Assembly (NCBI GenBank): GCA_029565915.1
Contig: JAKQNG010000223.1
Coordinates: 1 to 43,948 of the forward strand
Direction of reading: 5' to 3'
Length of the DNA stretch: 43,948 bases
DNA from: Deltaproteobacteria bacterium
GTDB lineage: Bacteria; Myxococcota_A; Polyangia; JAAYKL01
The notes under the pieces were generated by a model. That model ran no database searches. It was not told the DNA's origin and was given only the letters and a program-made list of their open reading frames with translations. The position numbers and the translations under genes were made by a program. The first letter of the stretch is position 1. Each line of letters begins with the position of its first letter. Positions 11,901 through 17,421 of the stretch are shown in pieces.

Positions 11901-12970
11901 TCAACGGCGCCTGCGATGATGGCAACGGCACGTTGCCGCCCCACTGCGCCTGTGACGACGGATGGAGCGGTACGGTCTGCGACCAGTGTTCCGCGCCCGG
12001 TACGTTTGCCTGCGGCACCGACTGCTGTGCGACCGGTCAGGTGTGCAATGGCGGATCGTGCTGCACGCCCCTGTTGTGCGACGATCTCGCATCTCCCTGG
12101 CAGTGCGGCGCAACCGCTGTTGCCGACGGCTGCGGCGGCACGGTGGACTGCGGCGACTGCGGCGCGAACGGCACATGCGACGGCGGCACCCACACGTGCA
12201 CCTGCGACGCGGATTTCTTTGTGGCTGACGGCGAACACGAGTGCATCCATGTCTGCGACGGATACCTGCCGGACGAAGGGTGCTGCGACGGCGCGGTGCT
12301 GTTCTTCTGCAACAGCTCTTCCGAGGTGGAATACTTCGACTGCTTCGAAAACTACGGCGGCTTCGGCCCGCCCTGGGATTCCTGCGGCTGGATGGCGTCC
12401 CTCACCGAATTCACCTGCGGCGGCGTGGACGATCCGTCGCCCCTCACCGCCGATTGCCCGGACGGCATCGTGGAAAACTACGGAGATACGGATTCGGATA
12501 CGGTTGACACGGACACGGTGGACACGGATTCGGATTCGGATACAACTCCGGCCTGCGATAACGACAGCTGGGACGACGCCGCGTCCAACGAAACGGATGC
12601 CACGGCGACGCTCCTTGCGGCAGGCACCTATCCGGGCCTGGTGCTCTGCAGTGGTGAGGCGGACTGGTACCGGATTGCCACCACCGCGTCGTTCGGCCAG
12701 ACCATCACCGTGACCATCACATTCATCAACGCGGACGGGGACATCGATTTGTATTTCTGGTGGGACCACTTCGACATGATGGCCTCCACGTTCCTCGATT
12801 TCAGCGACAGTCACACCAGCAATACGGAGACCGTGAGCTGGGTGGCGGGCGATCCGACGCCCTACGGCGGGCTGGTCACCGGAACAGACGGCTATCTGAT
12901 TCAGGTGCTGGATGCCTATGCAGCCGGCGTTGTCGGAAACAGTTATTCCATGACCATCGCCATCGAATAG
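8930..12970 (+). CDS. Giant cysteine-rich EGF-like repeat lipoprotein with PPC-like C-terminal domain
   Basis: This is a 1346-residue surface lipoprotein of unknown role. The signal peptide ends in the lipobox AVFLFAC (Cys22). Residues about 33-107 form an Asp-Thr, Asp-Ser and Glu-Thr linker. Residues about 108-1180 are tandem EGF-like modules with six or so Cys each and recurring CVNGTCSDAGG, CDTCPAGYH and PWTGYLCD motifs. These fall into a higher-order repeat of 219-220 residues. A second Asp-Ser/Asp-Thr linker (about 1185-1206) leads to a final domain of about 140 residues (ADWYRIATT, DGDIDLYFWW, DGYLIQVLD) like bacterial pre-peptidase C-terminal (PPC) domains. GGGAGGGG seven bases upstream supports ATG 8930 over ATG 8888. 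It may be a stalk-like adhesin or a matrix protein. Confidence 0.8.
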   Translation: MMLHWTWRMISVAALAVFLFACSKSAPQIADSETDTSTDADTDTDVDTDTDTDSDTDSDSDSDTETESATDTDSESESDSDSESDSDSATETDSETETDSETETDTDPTCATADPCGDHGTCLDTVSGPDCECDPGWWQDFCDACAPGWHDAEGECVLDQQCLVTSCAGHEVPGGCSVVSGVVVCACADNWDPATNCGTCLEHFHADGEVCVEDEICGLNQEPCEHGACHIASGVTVCDCSGVPFWDGEFCDVCPMGYHVEGDDCVINEACTDAVGPCVNGTCSDSGGFIECFCSTGWTKDGAGNCTLCAGGYHDEAGACVLDSVCGPNSCSGREVPGGCDDTGGVISCTCAYNYDSAVFCATCIAGYHDEGGMCVADDPDCSVADPCVNGTCVYDGSVQTCDCSSLWEGDLCDTCVAGYQDADSDGVCLPDCATAVAQGMICQNGSACAVSPSTGIARCDCSPVFPWTGYLCDTCPAGYHEDGDDCVANEVCGSASGPCVNGTCSDAGGVIACFCDAGWAKDVNGYCTTCAGGWHPEGMDCVLDSECDVDSCSGHGVCSDGGGVISCACSGEWDEATYCATCLDGYHEDGNACVLNDPDCATLDICVNGLCQYSDGVQSCNCSTLWTGPLCDACVSGYQDADDNGTCLPDCTTAAATGMVCQHGGSCAVSDVTGLARCQCVAPWTGYLCDICPSGYHLDGGLCVADEVCGSAAGPCVNGTCSDAGGEIACFCDTGWTTDVLGYCTECAGGYHDEGGNCVPDLFCGPDTCANRETPGGCDDTGGIITCTCINNWDPDTFCSTCPADYHPEGNFCVADDPDCTELNMCVNGDCRYLNGIQSCDCDDLWTGDTCAQCAVGYQDVNDDGVCSPDCVTAASLGMVCTNGGSCMVDDVDGIAACICPSPWTGFLCEVCPSGYHLDGGNCVVNEVCDSAAGPCVNGTCSDAGGVIACDCHSGWTEDGNGYCTLCEDDYTMVAGNCLPGCPLVLLGCVNGACDDGNGTLPPHCACDDGWSGTVCDQCSAPGTFACGTDCCATGQVCNGGSCCTPLLCDDLASPWQCGATAVADGCGGTVDCGDCGANGTCDGGTHTCTCDADFFVADGEHECIHVCDGYLPDEGCCDGAVLFFCNSSSEVEYFDCFENYGGFGPPWDSCGWMASLTEFTCGGVDDPSPLTADCPDGIVENYGDTDSDTVDTDTVDTDSDSDTTPACDNDSWDDAASNETDATATLLAAGTYPGLVLCSGEADWYRIATTASFGQTITVTITFINADGDIDLYFWWDHFDMMASTFLDFSDSHTSNTETVSWVAGDPTPYGGLVTGTDGYLIQVLDAYAAGVVGNSYSMTIAIE
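9028..9249 (+). repeat. Asp-Thr/Asp-Ser/Glu-Thr coding low-complexity repeat
   Basis: This stretch is made of six-base units such as GACACG, GATTCG and GAAACG. It encodes the acidic linker that separates the lipidated N-terminus from the EGF-like region. The codon choice drifts along the run from Asp-Thr through Asp-Ser to Glu-Ser and Glu-Thr. Confidence 0.85.
9730..10063 (+). repeat. Half copy of the EGF-like super-repeat
   Basis: This corresponds to the second half of the 219-residue unit. It has an NEACTDAVGPCVNGTCSDSGG start, a trailing CTLCAGGYHDEAGACVLDSVCG module and an end at MCVAD just before the first full unit. Confidence 0.7.
10064..10720 (+). repeat. EGF-like super-repeat, copy 1
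   Basis: The unit begins with DPDC and holds about four EGF-like modules: a CVNGTC-type module, a module with GYQDADSDGVCLPDC, one with PWTGYLCDTC, and one with NEVCGSASGPCVNGTCSDAGG. Its length is 657 bases (219 residues). Confidence 0.8.
10721..11380 (+). repeat. EGF-like super-repeat, copy 2
   Basis: This copy has the same module order as copy 1 and also starts with DPDC. Its length is 660 bases (220 residues). The GYQDADDNGTCLPDC and DEVCGSAAGPCVNGTCSDAGG blocks are almost the same as in copy 1. Confidence 0.8.
11381..11856 (+). repeat. EGF-like super-repeat, copy 3 (shortened)
   Basis: The copy starts DPDCTELNMCVNG and continues through GYQDVNDDGVCSPDC and NEVCDSAAGPCVNGTCSDAGG. It leaves the pattern after about 158 residues, where different cysteine-rich modules begin. 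Confidence 0.75.
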
Positions 12971-12989
12971 GAAAGACACCCGGGCCTTG

Positions 12990-13005
12990 TGGGTTTCCAA
13001 TTGCT
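12990..13005 (+). promoter_or_regulatory. Candidate -24/-12-like element upstream of RiPP precursor 1
   Basis: The sequence TGGGTTTCCAATTGCT has the GG and GC dinucleotides of sigma54 promoters at the right spacing (GG-N10-GC), with good TGG and TTGC ends but a poor CACG middle. It lies 35 bases before the precursor start, consistent with a short leader. The same ten bases, TGGGTTTCCA, recur upstream of the second precursor. It could equally be an operator or a chance match. Confidence 0.35.
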
Positions 13006-13039
13006 GATTACGTTTGACAGTGTTAAGGGGGAACAGGAC

Positions 13040-13204
13040 ATGGATATCGAAAAAAATACAGACGGCGGAGATCGCGAACCGGTGAGTGACCATCGTTTGG
13101 AGTGGGTGAAGCCCGGCGTGGACGCGCAGGAGAAGTTGATGTCCTTTTCCCTGGCCTGTACCAAGGAATTCCCCTGGACCTGTCCCCCCCAGAGAACCTC
13201 CTGA
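13040..13204 (+). CDS. Candidate RiPP precursor peptide 1
   Basis: This encodes a 54-residue peptide. It has a charged N-terminal part and a leader-like segment with W22, P25, V27, E31, L33 and FSL at 36-38. A likely core begins near Cys40: CTKEFPWTCPPQRTS, with Cys40 and Cys48. AAGGGGGA at 13025-13032, about 7 bases upstream, is a strong ribosome site. It is followed at once by genes for an HprK-like kinase, a PqqD-like chaperone, a radical SAM/SPASM enzyme and an S26-type peptidase, the usual company of ribosomally made, post-translationally modified peptides. A homologous peptide lies at 40604-40798 beside a second PqqD/radical SAM pair. The reading as a precursor is an inference. I know no named family it belongs to. 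Confidence 0.72.
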   Translation: MDIEKNTDGGDREPVSDHRLEWVKPGVDAQEKLMSFSLACTKEFPWTCPPQRTS

Positions 13205-13226
13205 TGAGAAAGTACAAACCCGGTCG

Positions 13227-14066
13227 GTGAACGTGCACAGGCGGATTTCCATTGCCGGTGCCGGTGTGGACATCCTTTTGTCCGGCAGTGACGACAGGTG
13301 CATCCCGTCGTTTGTCGACGAGCTGCGCCGGATGCCGTCCCGGGAAGGGGCGGACGAACCGCCGGTGATGCAGTTGCAGTTGCAGGTTTCGGATGAATGG
13401 CAAGGGCCGCAGGAGGCGTCGGTGACCTGTCGCGCGCTGCCCGACGGCAGTTGCTGCGTGGGCCTGGAGCGGATGGATTTTTCGGGAGAGCTGAAAAGTG
13501 ACGAGGGCCTGTATCGAGGGTCGTTTGTCCTGGACGGCCGGGATCCCGCCGTGCTGGCCATCTGTCTGCGGGCCTGTTTTTCCGTTGTCTGCGAAGATCG
13601 GGGTGAACTGCTGCTGCACGCATCCGGCGTGTTCCGCCGGGGCCGCCTGTGGCTCTTCTGCGGGCCTTCGGGCGCCGGCAAGAGCACCATCGCGGAGTCC
13701 CTGACCGGTGGTGGCGAACCCTGGTCCTTTGATCGGGTGGTGCTGTCGGCAGTGGAAGGTCGCATTCTGGCCCGGTCCACCCTGTTCAGCGCACCTCCGC
13801 AGATGCCACCCGGAGACGGAATGTTGCCGGTGGCCGGCATCTTTTTCATCGAACAGGCAACGGCGCCGGCGTTGCAACCCCTCACGGCCGGAGAAACCCT
13901 GCGGCGGGTGTTTGCCGAAACCCTTCTCCTCACCCGTCTGCCGGAGAACATGCGCCGTGTCCTCGACACCGCAGGCGCCCTGTGCGATGCCCGGTTGTGC
14001 CACGTGTTGCGTTTTTCCCGCGACGCGTCATTCTGGAACCTGATTGACGCCATGGAGGACCGATGA
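13227..14066 (+). CDS. HprK-related kinase of the RiPP locus
   Basis: The product is a 279-residue protein with the fold signs of HPr kinase/phosphorylase-related proteins: LLLHASGVFRRGRLWLFCG leading into the P-loop GPSGAGKST (Gly146 onward), then FDRVVLSAVEGRILARSTLF. The N-terminal 130 residues are not recognisable. HprK-related kinases are known to occur with PqqD-like proteins and in some lasso-peptide loci, where they phosphorylate the peptide. Here the substrate may be the precursor, but this is inferred. The start is a GTG at 13227 with little ribosome site. The ATG of the PqqD-like gene overlaps its stop (ATGA). Confidence 0.78.
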   Translation: MNVHRRISIAGAGVDILLSGSDDRCIPSFVDELRRMPSREGADEPPVMQLQLQVSDEWQGPQEASVTCRALPDGSCCVGLERMDFSGELKSDEGLYRGSFVLDGRDPAVLAICLRACFSVVCEDRGELLLHASGVFRRGRLWLFCGPSGAGKSTIAESLTGGGEPWSFDRVVLSAVEGRILARSTLFSAPPQMPPGDGMLPVAGIFFIEQATAPALQPLTAGETLRRVFAETLLLTRLPENMRRVLDTAGALCDARLCHVLRFSRDASFWNLIDAMEDR

Positions 14067-14362
14067 CGCTGCCAGACAGAACGGATGGATGTTTCGAGCC
14101 CGCCCCGGGCATCGCCTGGCGGGAAATTGGCGGACGGGTGGTCGTCCTGCAGCCCCTGACGGACCAGCTGATGACCCTCAACGCCACTGGCGGCGCCATA
14201 TGGAAGCGGCTGGACGGCGCAACGGATGCGGCTGCCATTGCCCGGGATCTCGCCGCCGCCTACCGTGTGACTCCCGATGAGGCCATCTCCGATATCCGGA
14301 CGTTTGTGGACGACATGGTGTCCCGGGGCCTTCTGGTCCGCCGGGACGGAGAACCGGAATGA
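14063..14362 (+). CDS. PqqD-like peptide chaperone (RiPP recognition element) 1
   Basis: This is a 99-residue protein of the PqqD family, the small winged-helix domain that binds the leader peptide and presents it to a radical SAM enzyme. The pattern GGRVVVLQPLTDQLMTLNATGGAIWKRLDGATD, then IARDLAAAYRVTPDEAISDIRTFVDDMVSRGLL, matches PqqD: beta hairpin, L-N-x-T-G-x-x-I-W helix, and a C-terminal helix ending in G-L-[LV]. It overlaps the kinase gene before it and the radical SAM gene after it by four bases each. Confidence 0.88.
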   Translation: MTLPDRTDGCFEPAPGIAWREIGGRVVVLQPLTDQLMTLNATGGAIWKRLDGATDAAAIARDLAAAYRVTPDEAISDIRTFVDDMVSRGLLVRRDGEPE

Positions 14363-15417
14363 ATTTCCGGGATTCGGAAGACGCCCATTGCGGTGCGCCT
14401 CCCGGCGGTCTGTTCCGGGCCATTCAGAACAGCCATCCGCTGCCCCTTTCGGTGGTCTTCGTGTTGACCGACGCGTGCCACCTCGCCTGTCCCCACTGCT
14501 ACAATGCCTCTGCCCCGGCCGGACGAGGTTCTCTGTCCACCGGCGCCATTTTCGATATCCTCGACCAGCTGGCCGCTGCAGGCACCCTGCACCTGGCCTT
14601 CACCGGCGGCGAACCCTGCCTGCACCCCGATTTTGACGACATTCTCCGGGGCGCCCTGAAGCGGCGTTTCGCGGTCACGGTAAAGACCAGCGGCCCGGCC
14701 CGGTGCATCGAGCGCCTCACCGACTGGCGCGCATGGGGCCTCGCGCGGGTCGACTGCAGCCTGTACAGCGCTGAGCCGTCGCACCACGATCGCTTTGTGG
14801 GCCGTCCTTCCGCGTTTGTGGACACCGTGGCGTTCATGCGGCGCTTTGTCGCCCTGGGCGGTCGCGCCCGGGTGGGCATCGTGGTGATGGACTGGAATGC
14901 GGGTGAGGTGTCGAAGCTGATCGATGTCTGCGAAGACAACGGGTTGGAGTGGGCCGTCGATCTGCGGGTGAGTCCCGGGCTGGACGGCAATATGGGCCCC
15001 TGCGGCCTGCGGGCGGACGAGGCGGCCCTGGAGGCTGTGCTGGCGGATCGACGGCTGCGGAAGGGCAGCGGAACCGTGGACCGGACGCCTCTGCCGGCGG
15101 ACACCATCGTCTGCGGCGCCGGACGCGACACGGCCTGCATCCGCCCGGACGGCGAGGTGTGGCCCTGCCTGACCCTGCCCCTGTCCATGGGAAACCTGCG
15201 GGACCGCACCTGGACGGAAATCATGGCCTCCCCGGTCCGCCAGCGGGTCTCGTCCCTGCGGTGGGGCGATCAGCAGGGATGTGTGGACTGTGCCGTTTCG
15301 TGGGCCTGCCGGCGCTGTCCGGCGGACGCCTTTCAGGAAACGGGCGATTTGAATGCGGTGTGTGCTATCGACTGCCTGCTGGCGCGGCTCCAGGCGCGGG
15401 AACGCGGGGACAAATGA
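14359..15417 (+). CDS. Radical SAM/SPASM peptide-modifying enzyme 1
   Basis: This 352-residue enzyme probably modifies precursor peptide 1. The SAM-binding [4Fe-4S] motif is Cys40-x3-Cys44-x2-Cys47 (DACHLACPHCY), followed by the TGGEP loop. The C-terminal SPASM region has the expected Cys pattern: a Cys about 18 residues before [11 protein letters not shown], then C-x2-C-x5-C-x2-C in CVDCAVSWACRRC, then late Cys residues near the end. These would hold auxiliary clusters as in PqqE, AnSME and mycofactocin-type enzymes. It is about as long as, and closely similar in its SPASM part to, the enzyme at 41068-42105. The reaction (thioether, C-C or other crosslink) cannot be read from sequence. Confidence 0.9.
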   Translation: MNFRDSEDAHCGAPPGGLFRAIQNSHPLPLSVVFVLTDACHLACPHCYNASAPAGRGSLSTGAIFDILDQLAAAGTLHLAFTGGEPCLHPDFDDILRGALKRRFAVTVKTSGPARCIERLTDWRAWGLARVDCSLYSAEPSHHDRFVGRPSAFVDTVAFMRRFVALGGRARVGIVVMDWNAGEVSKLIDVCEDNGLEWAVDLRVSPGLDGNMGPCGLRADEAALEAVLADRRLRKGSGTVDRTPLPADTIVCGAGRDTACIRPDGEVWPCLTLPLSMGNLRDRTWTEIMASPVRQRVSSLRWGDQQGCVDCAVSWACRRCPADAFQETGDLNAVCAIDCLLARLQARERGDK

Positions 15418-15866
15418 CGAGCGGCAACGCACGCATCGGAGAACCCGTGGGGGTGGGCACCAGCATGCTGCCGTCCATCCTGCCCGGGGCCCGGCTGGAG
15501 CTGGCACCCGTCGCGCCCGGCGCCCTGCGGGTGGGAGACGTGATCTGTTTTCTGGGAGAGGATGGCGGAGGTGTCGCCCATCGGCTGGTGGCCATGCGCA
15601 ACGGCGCGGACGGCGTTCATCTGGTGGTCCGCGGCGACGCGCAGACGGTGTGCGAGGAAGTGCCCGCGCAGGCAGTCATTGCCCGGGTGGAGGTGGTCCA
15701 CAATCCCCGATTCTCCTATTCCGCGGACGGTCCCGTCGGGGCCGCCTTCGCCGCTCTGGCCCTCCGGGCCGGTTGGTCATTATCCGTCATGCGCCGACTG
15801 GCGATGATCGGCGGTTCGATGGTCCGCGGGGCAAGATTGTTTTTTCATCAGCCCCGTGAAAAATAA
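15414..15866 (+). CDS. S24/S26-type serine peptidase of the RiPP locus
   Basis: This 150-residue protein carries the signal-peptidase-type motif GTSMLPSILPG with Ser17 as nucleophile, then RVGDVICF and VAHRLVAM (His56), and VVRGDAQ. A His in the position of the usual Lys marks the SipW/Sec11-like (S26B) catalytic type. There is no clear N-terminal membrane anchor, but a weak hydrophobic segment lies in the C-terminal third. Coupled to the radical SAM gene by an ATGA overlap, it is the best candidate to remove the leader of precursor 1. This function is inferred. Confidence 0.75.
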   Translation: MTSGNARIGEPVGVGTSMLPSILPGARLELAPVAPGALRVGDVICFLGEDGGGVAHRLVAMRNGADGVHLVVRGDAQTVCEEVPAQAVIARVEVVHNPRFSYSADGPVGAAFAALALRAGWSLSVMRRLAMIGGSMVRGARLFFHQPREK

Positions 15867-15942
15867 GGTCCTGCCGCCCGGGCAGAGTCAAAATGGCGCG
15901 TCGCCGGTTCTGTTGTATATTTTCACGGATTCGAGGCCATTC

Positions 15943-16695
15943 ATGAGCAGATGTGCGAAGGATGACATTTCTGGCACTTCCGCCGTTTCACCGACCCGGA
16001 TTCCGCAGGGTTCCCTGCGGTTTTTGCGTCCGGATCAGCCGCATTTCCGGCTGGCCGGGGATTATTTCGAGGCGCTGCTGAACCGGGAGCGCCATCGCGC
16101 AACGGACATGGTCATGGGTGCGCTGGACAATGGACTGGCGTTGTCGGAACTGTATCTCAACGTGTTTGCGCCCGTGCAGTATGAAGTCGGCTGGTTGTGG
16201 CAGCAGGGCCTGATTTCTGTCGGACATGAACACTACTGCACCGGTACCACCCAGATGATCATGGCCATGCTGTACCCGCGCCTGTTCCGCACGAAACGCG
16301 GAACGCGACGACTGGTGGCCGCCTGCGTGTCGGGCGAGCTCCACGAACTGGGCCTGCGCATGCTGGCGGACTATTCTGTCCTGAAAGGGTGGGACAGCGA
16401 TTTCCTCGGTGCGGATACCCCGGTGGACGGCGTGCTGCGGATGCTCGAAGAGCGCCCTGCCGCGGTACTCGCCATCAGCGTGACCATGCACTATCACCTG
16501 GAGCAGGCGGAGGATCTGATTCGCGCGGTGCGTACATCGCCGCGGATTGCAGAAACAATCATTCTGGTGGGGGGATATTCGGTGCGGATTGTTCCTTCGA
16601 TGTGGCAGTCACTGGGAGCAGATGGTACGGCCGACGACGCCGTTGCAGCGATGGCACTGGCTGAACGCCTGCTTGTCGAAAGGGAGAAAAAATGA
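15943..16695 (+). CDS. Stand-alone CarH-like cobalamin-binding protein (putative photoreceptor)
   Basis: This 250-residue protein has an N-terminal four-helix B12-cap domain and a C-terminal Rossmann-like B12-binding domain, but no DNA-binding or enzyme domain. It keeps the light-sensor motif W-x9-E-H (Trp86 ... Glu96-His97), known from CarH, and the base-off ligand motif E-x-H-x-x-G (Glu132, His134, Gly137 in GELHELG). ATG 15943 has GAGG six bases upstream and is preferred to ATG 15856, which would overlap the peptidase gene. It heads an operon that includes a diguanylate cyclase. A role as a light- or cobalamin-responsive regulator acting through protein contacts is inferred. Confidence 0.82.
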   Translation: MSRCAKDDISGTSAVSPTRIPQGSLRFLRPDQPHFRLAGDYFEALLNRERHRATDMVMGALDNGLALSELYLNVFAPVQYEVGWLWQQGLISVGHEHYCTGTTQMIMAMLYPRLFRTKRGTRRLVAACVSGELHELGLRMLADYSVLKGWDSDFLGADTPVDGVLRMLEERPAAVLAISVTMHYHLEQAEDLIRAVRTSPRIAETIILVGGYSVRIVPSMWQSLGADGTADDAVAAMALAERLLVEREKK

Positions 16696-17114
16696 ACGAA
16701 CAGCATCGGGTTGGCCCTGTGCCCGCGGTGTCCGACGAAATTCTGGAGCGGTTCGATGCGCTCTGTCCGGACGTGGAGGCTGAAGTCGTCCGGTTGTGCA
16801 TGGAGAGCGATGCGCCCGGGCAGGCCATGGGACCGGATGCGGAAAAGATGCTCCAGAACGGCATGCGGTTTGTGTCGAAGATGCTTCGCGCAACCATGCG
16901 CTGGGGTGCCGGCGAGATGATTGCCGATGAGGTGGAATGGGGACGCACCCGCCTGCCGGTATACGGGGTGTCCGCGCAGATGGTGTTTCGCAATTTCCAG
17001 CGATATGAACAGGCATTGATGCGACGCCTGACCAGGGAAGAGGCAGCGGCCATCGGGCCCTGCTTTGCAGAGCTGCTGAAGAAACAGCAGACCGTTGTGG
17101 AAGGACGGGGCTGA
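16692..17114 (+). CDS. Small helical protein of unknown function in the B12/diguanylate cyclase operon
   Basis: The 140-residue product looks entirely helical and cytosolic, with no signal peptide. It has a distinctive segment RTRLPVYGVSAQMVFRNFQRYEQALMRRL. I do not recognise it with confidence; a sensor-like helical domain of the RsbRD-N or globin-like kind is possible. It overlaps the B12-binding gene by four bases (ATGA) and is followed four bases after its stop by the next gene, so it probably works with both. Confidence 0.7.
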   Translation: MNEQHRVGPVPAVSDEILERFDALCPDVEAEVVRLCMESDAPGQAMGPDAEKMLQNGMRFVSKMLRATMRWGAGEMIADEVEWGRTRLPVYGVSAQMVFRNFQRYEQALMRRLTREEAAAIGPCFAELLKKQQTVVEGRG

Positions 17115-17118
17115 CCAC

Positions 17119-17421
17119 ATGGCCTCCACCGACGAGACGCCGTATCTGGACGAGTTGACGCGGATCAACAACGAGCTGGTCAACCTTCAGCGGCGGCTGG
17201 CAAAGAAGAATCAGGAGCTGGAGGAGGCCCTCGCCCGGATCCGGCAGCTTTCGGGCATTCTTCCCATCTGCATGCACTGCAAGCAGATCAGGGACGACGA
17301 AGGGTACTGGAATCGCCTGGAGGAATTCATCCAGAATCATTCCGACGCGGAATTCACCCATGGCGTGTGTCCTTCGTGTTTGGAAAAGCATTATCCCGGC
17401 GGACGAGGTGACCGTGATTGA
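17119..17421 (+). CDS. Coiled coil plus CxxC...CxxC signalling module
   Basis: This 100-residue protein has a coiled coil (RINNELVNLQRRLAKKNQELEEALARIRQL, about residues 13-42), then GILPICMHCKQIRDDEGYW, EEFIQNHSDAEFTHGVCPSC and EKHYPG. That second part is a module usually found at the C-terminal end of deltaproteobacterial sensor kinases and response regulators. Its two CxxC pairs may bind a metal. Here it stands alone, overlapping the diguanylate cyclase gene by eight bases. It may be a detached input or dimerisation unit for its operon partners. Confidence 0.75.
   Translation: MASTDETPYLDELTRINNELVNLQRRLAKKNQELEEALARIRQLSGILPICMHCKQIRDDEGYWNRLEEFIQNHSDAEFTHGVCPSCLEKHYPGGRGDRD

Noticed and set aside
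13014-13019. TTGACA as a -35 box for RiPP precursor 1
   Set aside because: The matching -10 would fall on the start codon.
8621-14053. An unbroken 1810-codon frame on the minus strand opposite the EGF-like gene
   Set aside because: It is the antisense of a strongly biased, repetitive coding strand; the sense strand has a lipobox, EGF-like cysteine pattern and a ribosome site, and the antisense product has no recognisable domain.
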